Assembly (NCBI GenBank): GCA_030636615.1
Contig: DAOVWP010000032.1
Coordinates: 1 to 7,346, forward strand
Length of the DNA: 7,346 nucleotides
Origin: Candidatus Nanohaloarchaea archaeon
Lineage (GTDB): Archaea; EX4484-52; GLR71
Direction: 5' to 3'
The notes beneath the pieces are model-generated. The model did no database searches, was not told the origin of the DNA, and was given only the letters and a program-made list of their open reading frames with translations. This document shows, in pieces, positions 6,244 to 7,346 of the stretch. Position numbers and translations under genes: made by a program. Within the stretch, counting starts at the first letter, position 1. The number at the start of each line of letters is the position of its first letter.

Positions 6244-7346
6244 ATGATTGGAACTTATCTGAATATGGCTGCCAAGAACTTGGTTGGGAAAAAGCTTAGA
6301 TCCTGGCTTACACTTATAGGTATAATTATCGGTATATTTGCAGTAATTTCTCTGATAACTCTTGGTAATGGTCTTAAAAATGCTGTCGGCGGTCAGTTTG
6401 ATATGCTTGCAGCTAACAGGATCATGATTGCCGATAGTGGGAATATGCTGTTGCCCAGTGGTTCAGGATCTCTTGTTGATGATGATAGGGATGCGATTGA
6501 AGATATGAAAGAGATTGATTATGCTACAAGCGTGGTAAGTAATTCTGCATTTATCGGTTATGGAGATGAAAAGTCTTTTGGCTCTTTTAGAGGAGTATAT
6601 ACGGTGAATTTGGAAAAATCATTTTCAGAGATTGATCTTGAACTTTCGTCAGGGAGGATGATTGACAAAAGTGATAAATATTCTGTGGTTATAGGACATG
6701 ATTTGGCAAATGAAGGATTTGACAAAAAGATACATGTTGGCAATCAACTTACTATAAAAGGTCAAAGGTTTAAGGTTGTAGGTATATTTGAAAAGATTGG
6801 CGACACTATGGAAGATAACATGGTGTTTATGCCGATTGATACTGCTCAGGATCTTTTGGGTTATGATGATCATGTCACAGCTATCAGCGCTACTGTAAAA
6901 GCCGGTTATGATATTGATAAGACTATGGATGAAGTAGAAGAATTACTTAATAAGAGACATGGAAAAGATGATGTTGAGGTTACTAATCCAAAACAGATAC
7001 AGGAGAATATCAATGAGGTGCTTGGGATTGTCCAGTATGTGTTTGTGGGAATCGCTTTGATTTCTCTTATTGTCGGTGGAATTGGTATAATGAATTCTAT
7101 GTATACTTCTGTTCTTGAGCGGACAAGAGATATAGGTATTATGAAAGCTATAGGAGCAAGCAATGGAGATATATTGCTTATCTTTTTGATAGAATCAGGG
7201 TTTATCGGGCTTGTCGGTGGGATTATCGGTATTGGGTTAGGTGTTGGTCTTGCGAAACTTGTTGATTTTGCTGTAAGTGAGATGGGTTATAGTGTGCTGA
7301 AGATTGAGATTTCTGTTGGTCTTCTGGTTTTCGGTCTTGCTTTTTC
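6244..7346 (+). CDS. MacB/FtsX-fold ABC transporter permease, second copy, cut by the window edge
   Basis: The frame is open from ATG 6244 to the edge, giving 367 whole codons. By comparison with its neighbour about 25-30 residues are missing, including the terminal PAW...DALRY-like stretch. The build matches the first permease almost without gaps: coupling helix, membrane segment 1 (about 19-41, RSWLTLIGIIIGIFAVISLI), extracellular domain (about 43-258), segment 2 (about 263-283), GIMNSMYTSVLERTRDIG (281-298) with MKAIGAS (300-306), segment 3 (about 309-339), and the beginning of segment 4 (358 on). Both extracellular domains share the block VVGI...PID...DLL. The chain has no cysteine. An ATG at 6238 would add two residues and overlap the upstream stop, but the ribosome binding site favours 6244. 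The gene follows the first permease after five bases, so the two products are probably made together and pair. A recent duplication is unlikely for most of the length because the protein sequences have clearly diverged. Confidence 0.92.
   Translation, partial: MIGTYLNMAAKNLVGKKLRSWLTLIGIIIGIFAVISLITLGNGLKNAVGGQFDMLAANRIMIADSGNMLLPSGSGSLVDDDRDAIEDMKEIDYATSVVSNSAFIGYGDEKSFGSFRGVYTVNLEKSFSEIDLELSSGRMIDKSDKYSVVIGHDLANEGFDKKIHVGNQLTIKGQRFKVVGIFEKIGDTMEDNMVFMPIDTAQDLLGYDDHVTAISATVKAGYDIDKTMDEVEELLNKRHGKDDVEVTNPKQIQENINEVLGIVQYVFVGIALISLIVGGIGIMNSMYTSVLERTRDIGIMKAIGASNGDILLIFLIESGFIGLVGGIIGIGLGVGLAKLVDFAVSEMGYSVLKIEISVGLLVFGLAF

Noticed and set aside
6558..7163. - strand open frames opposite the second permease (6558-6743, 6649-6873, 6906-7163)
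   Set aside because: They overlap each other or lie within a clear permease gene on the other strand, and no protein family is visible.

Overview
The window is AT-rich and densely coded, and it looks archaeal. I favour a DPANN-type lineage (Woesearchaeota/Pacearchaeota-like) with moderate confidence. The evidence is: a short archaeal-type valyl-tRNA synthetase with a DDNGLPTE core and no C-terminal coiled-coil arm; a TATA-box promoter in front of it; a secreted COG1361-like beta-sandwich protein beside a MacB-type ABC transporter; and GGTGAT-like ribosome binding sites only in front of the internal operon genes. TAA, TAG and TGA are all used as stops and AUA is frequent, so nothing suggests an altered genetic code. 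No RNA gene, CRISPR array, insertion sequence or phage gene is visible.

Layout. At the left edge (to 302, + strand) lies the C-terminal end of an unrecognised protein. It converges on the valine--tRNA ligase gene (282-2726, - strand), and the two coding ends overlap by 21 bases. A 9-bp hairpin sits on this junction. A 141-bp divergent spacer (2727-2867) holds the synthetase promoter and probably the promoter of the next unit.

From 2868 to the right edge all genes run on the + strand as one probable operon. It contains an ABC ATPase of the LolD/MacB type (2868-3572), a secreted membrane-anchored protein with three repeated beta-sandwich domains and two C-terminal membrane segments (3617-4990), and two tandem paralogous MacB/FtsX-fold permeases (5048-6238 and 6244 to the edge, cut). 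The simplest reading is one transport or mechanotransmission complex: the ATPase drives a permease heterodimer, and the anchored protein acts outside the membrane as an adaptor, receptor or substrate chaperone. Its substrate cannot be told from the sequence.

The points most worth a second look are the architecture of the anchored protein (three repeats of about 115 residues plus a tail resembling the PLDc_N two-helix module), the paired permeases with a 29-bp stretch of identical DNA, and the translation-start pattern (operon-internal genes have a Shine-Dalgarno at one fixed spacing, first genes have none). The transporter type itself is known in archaea. I do not claim a wholly new system.
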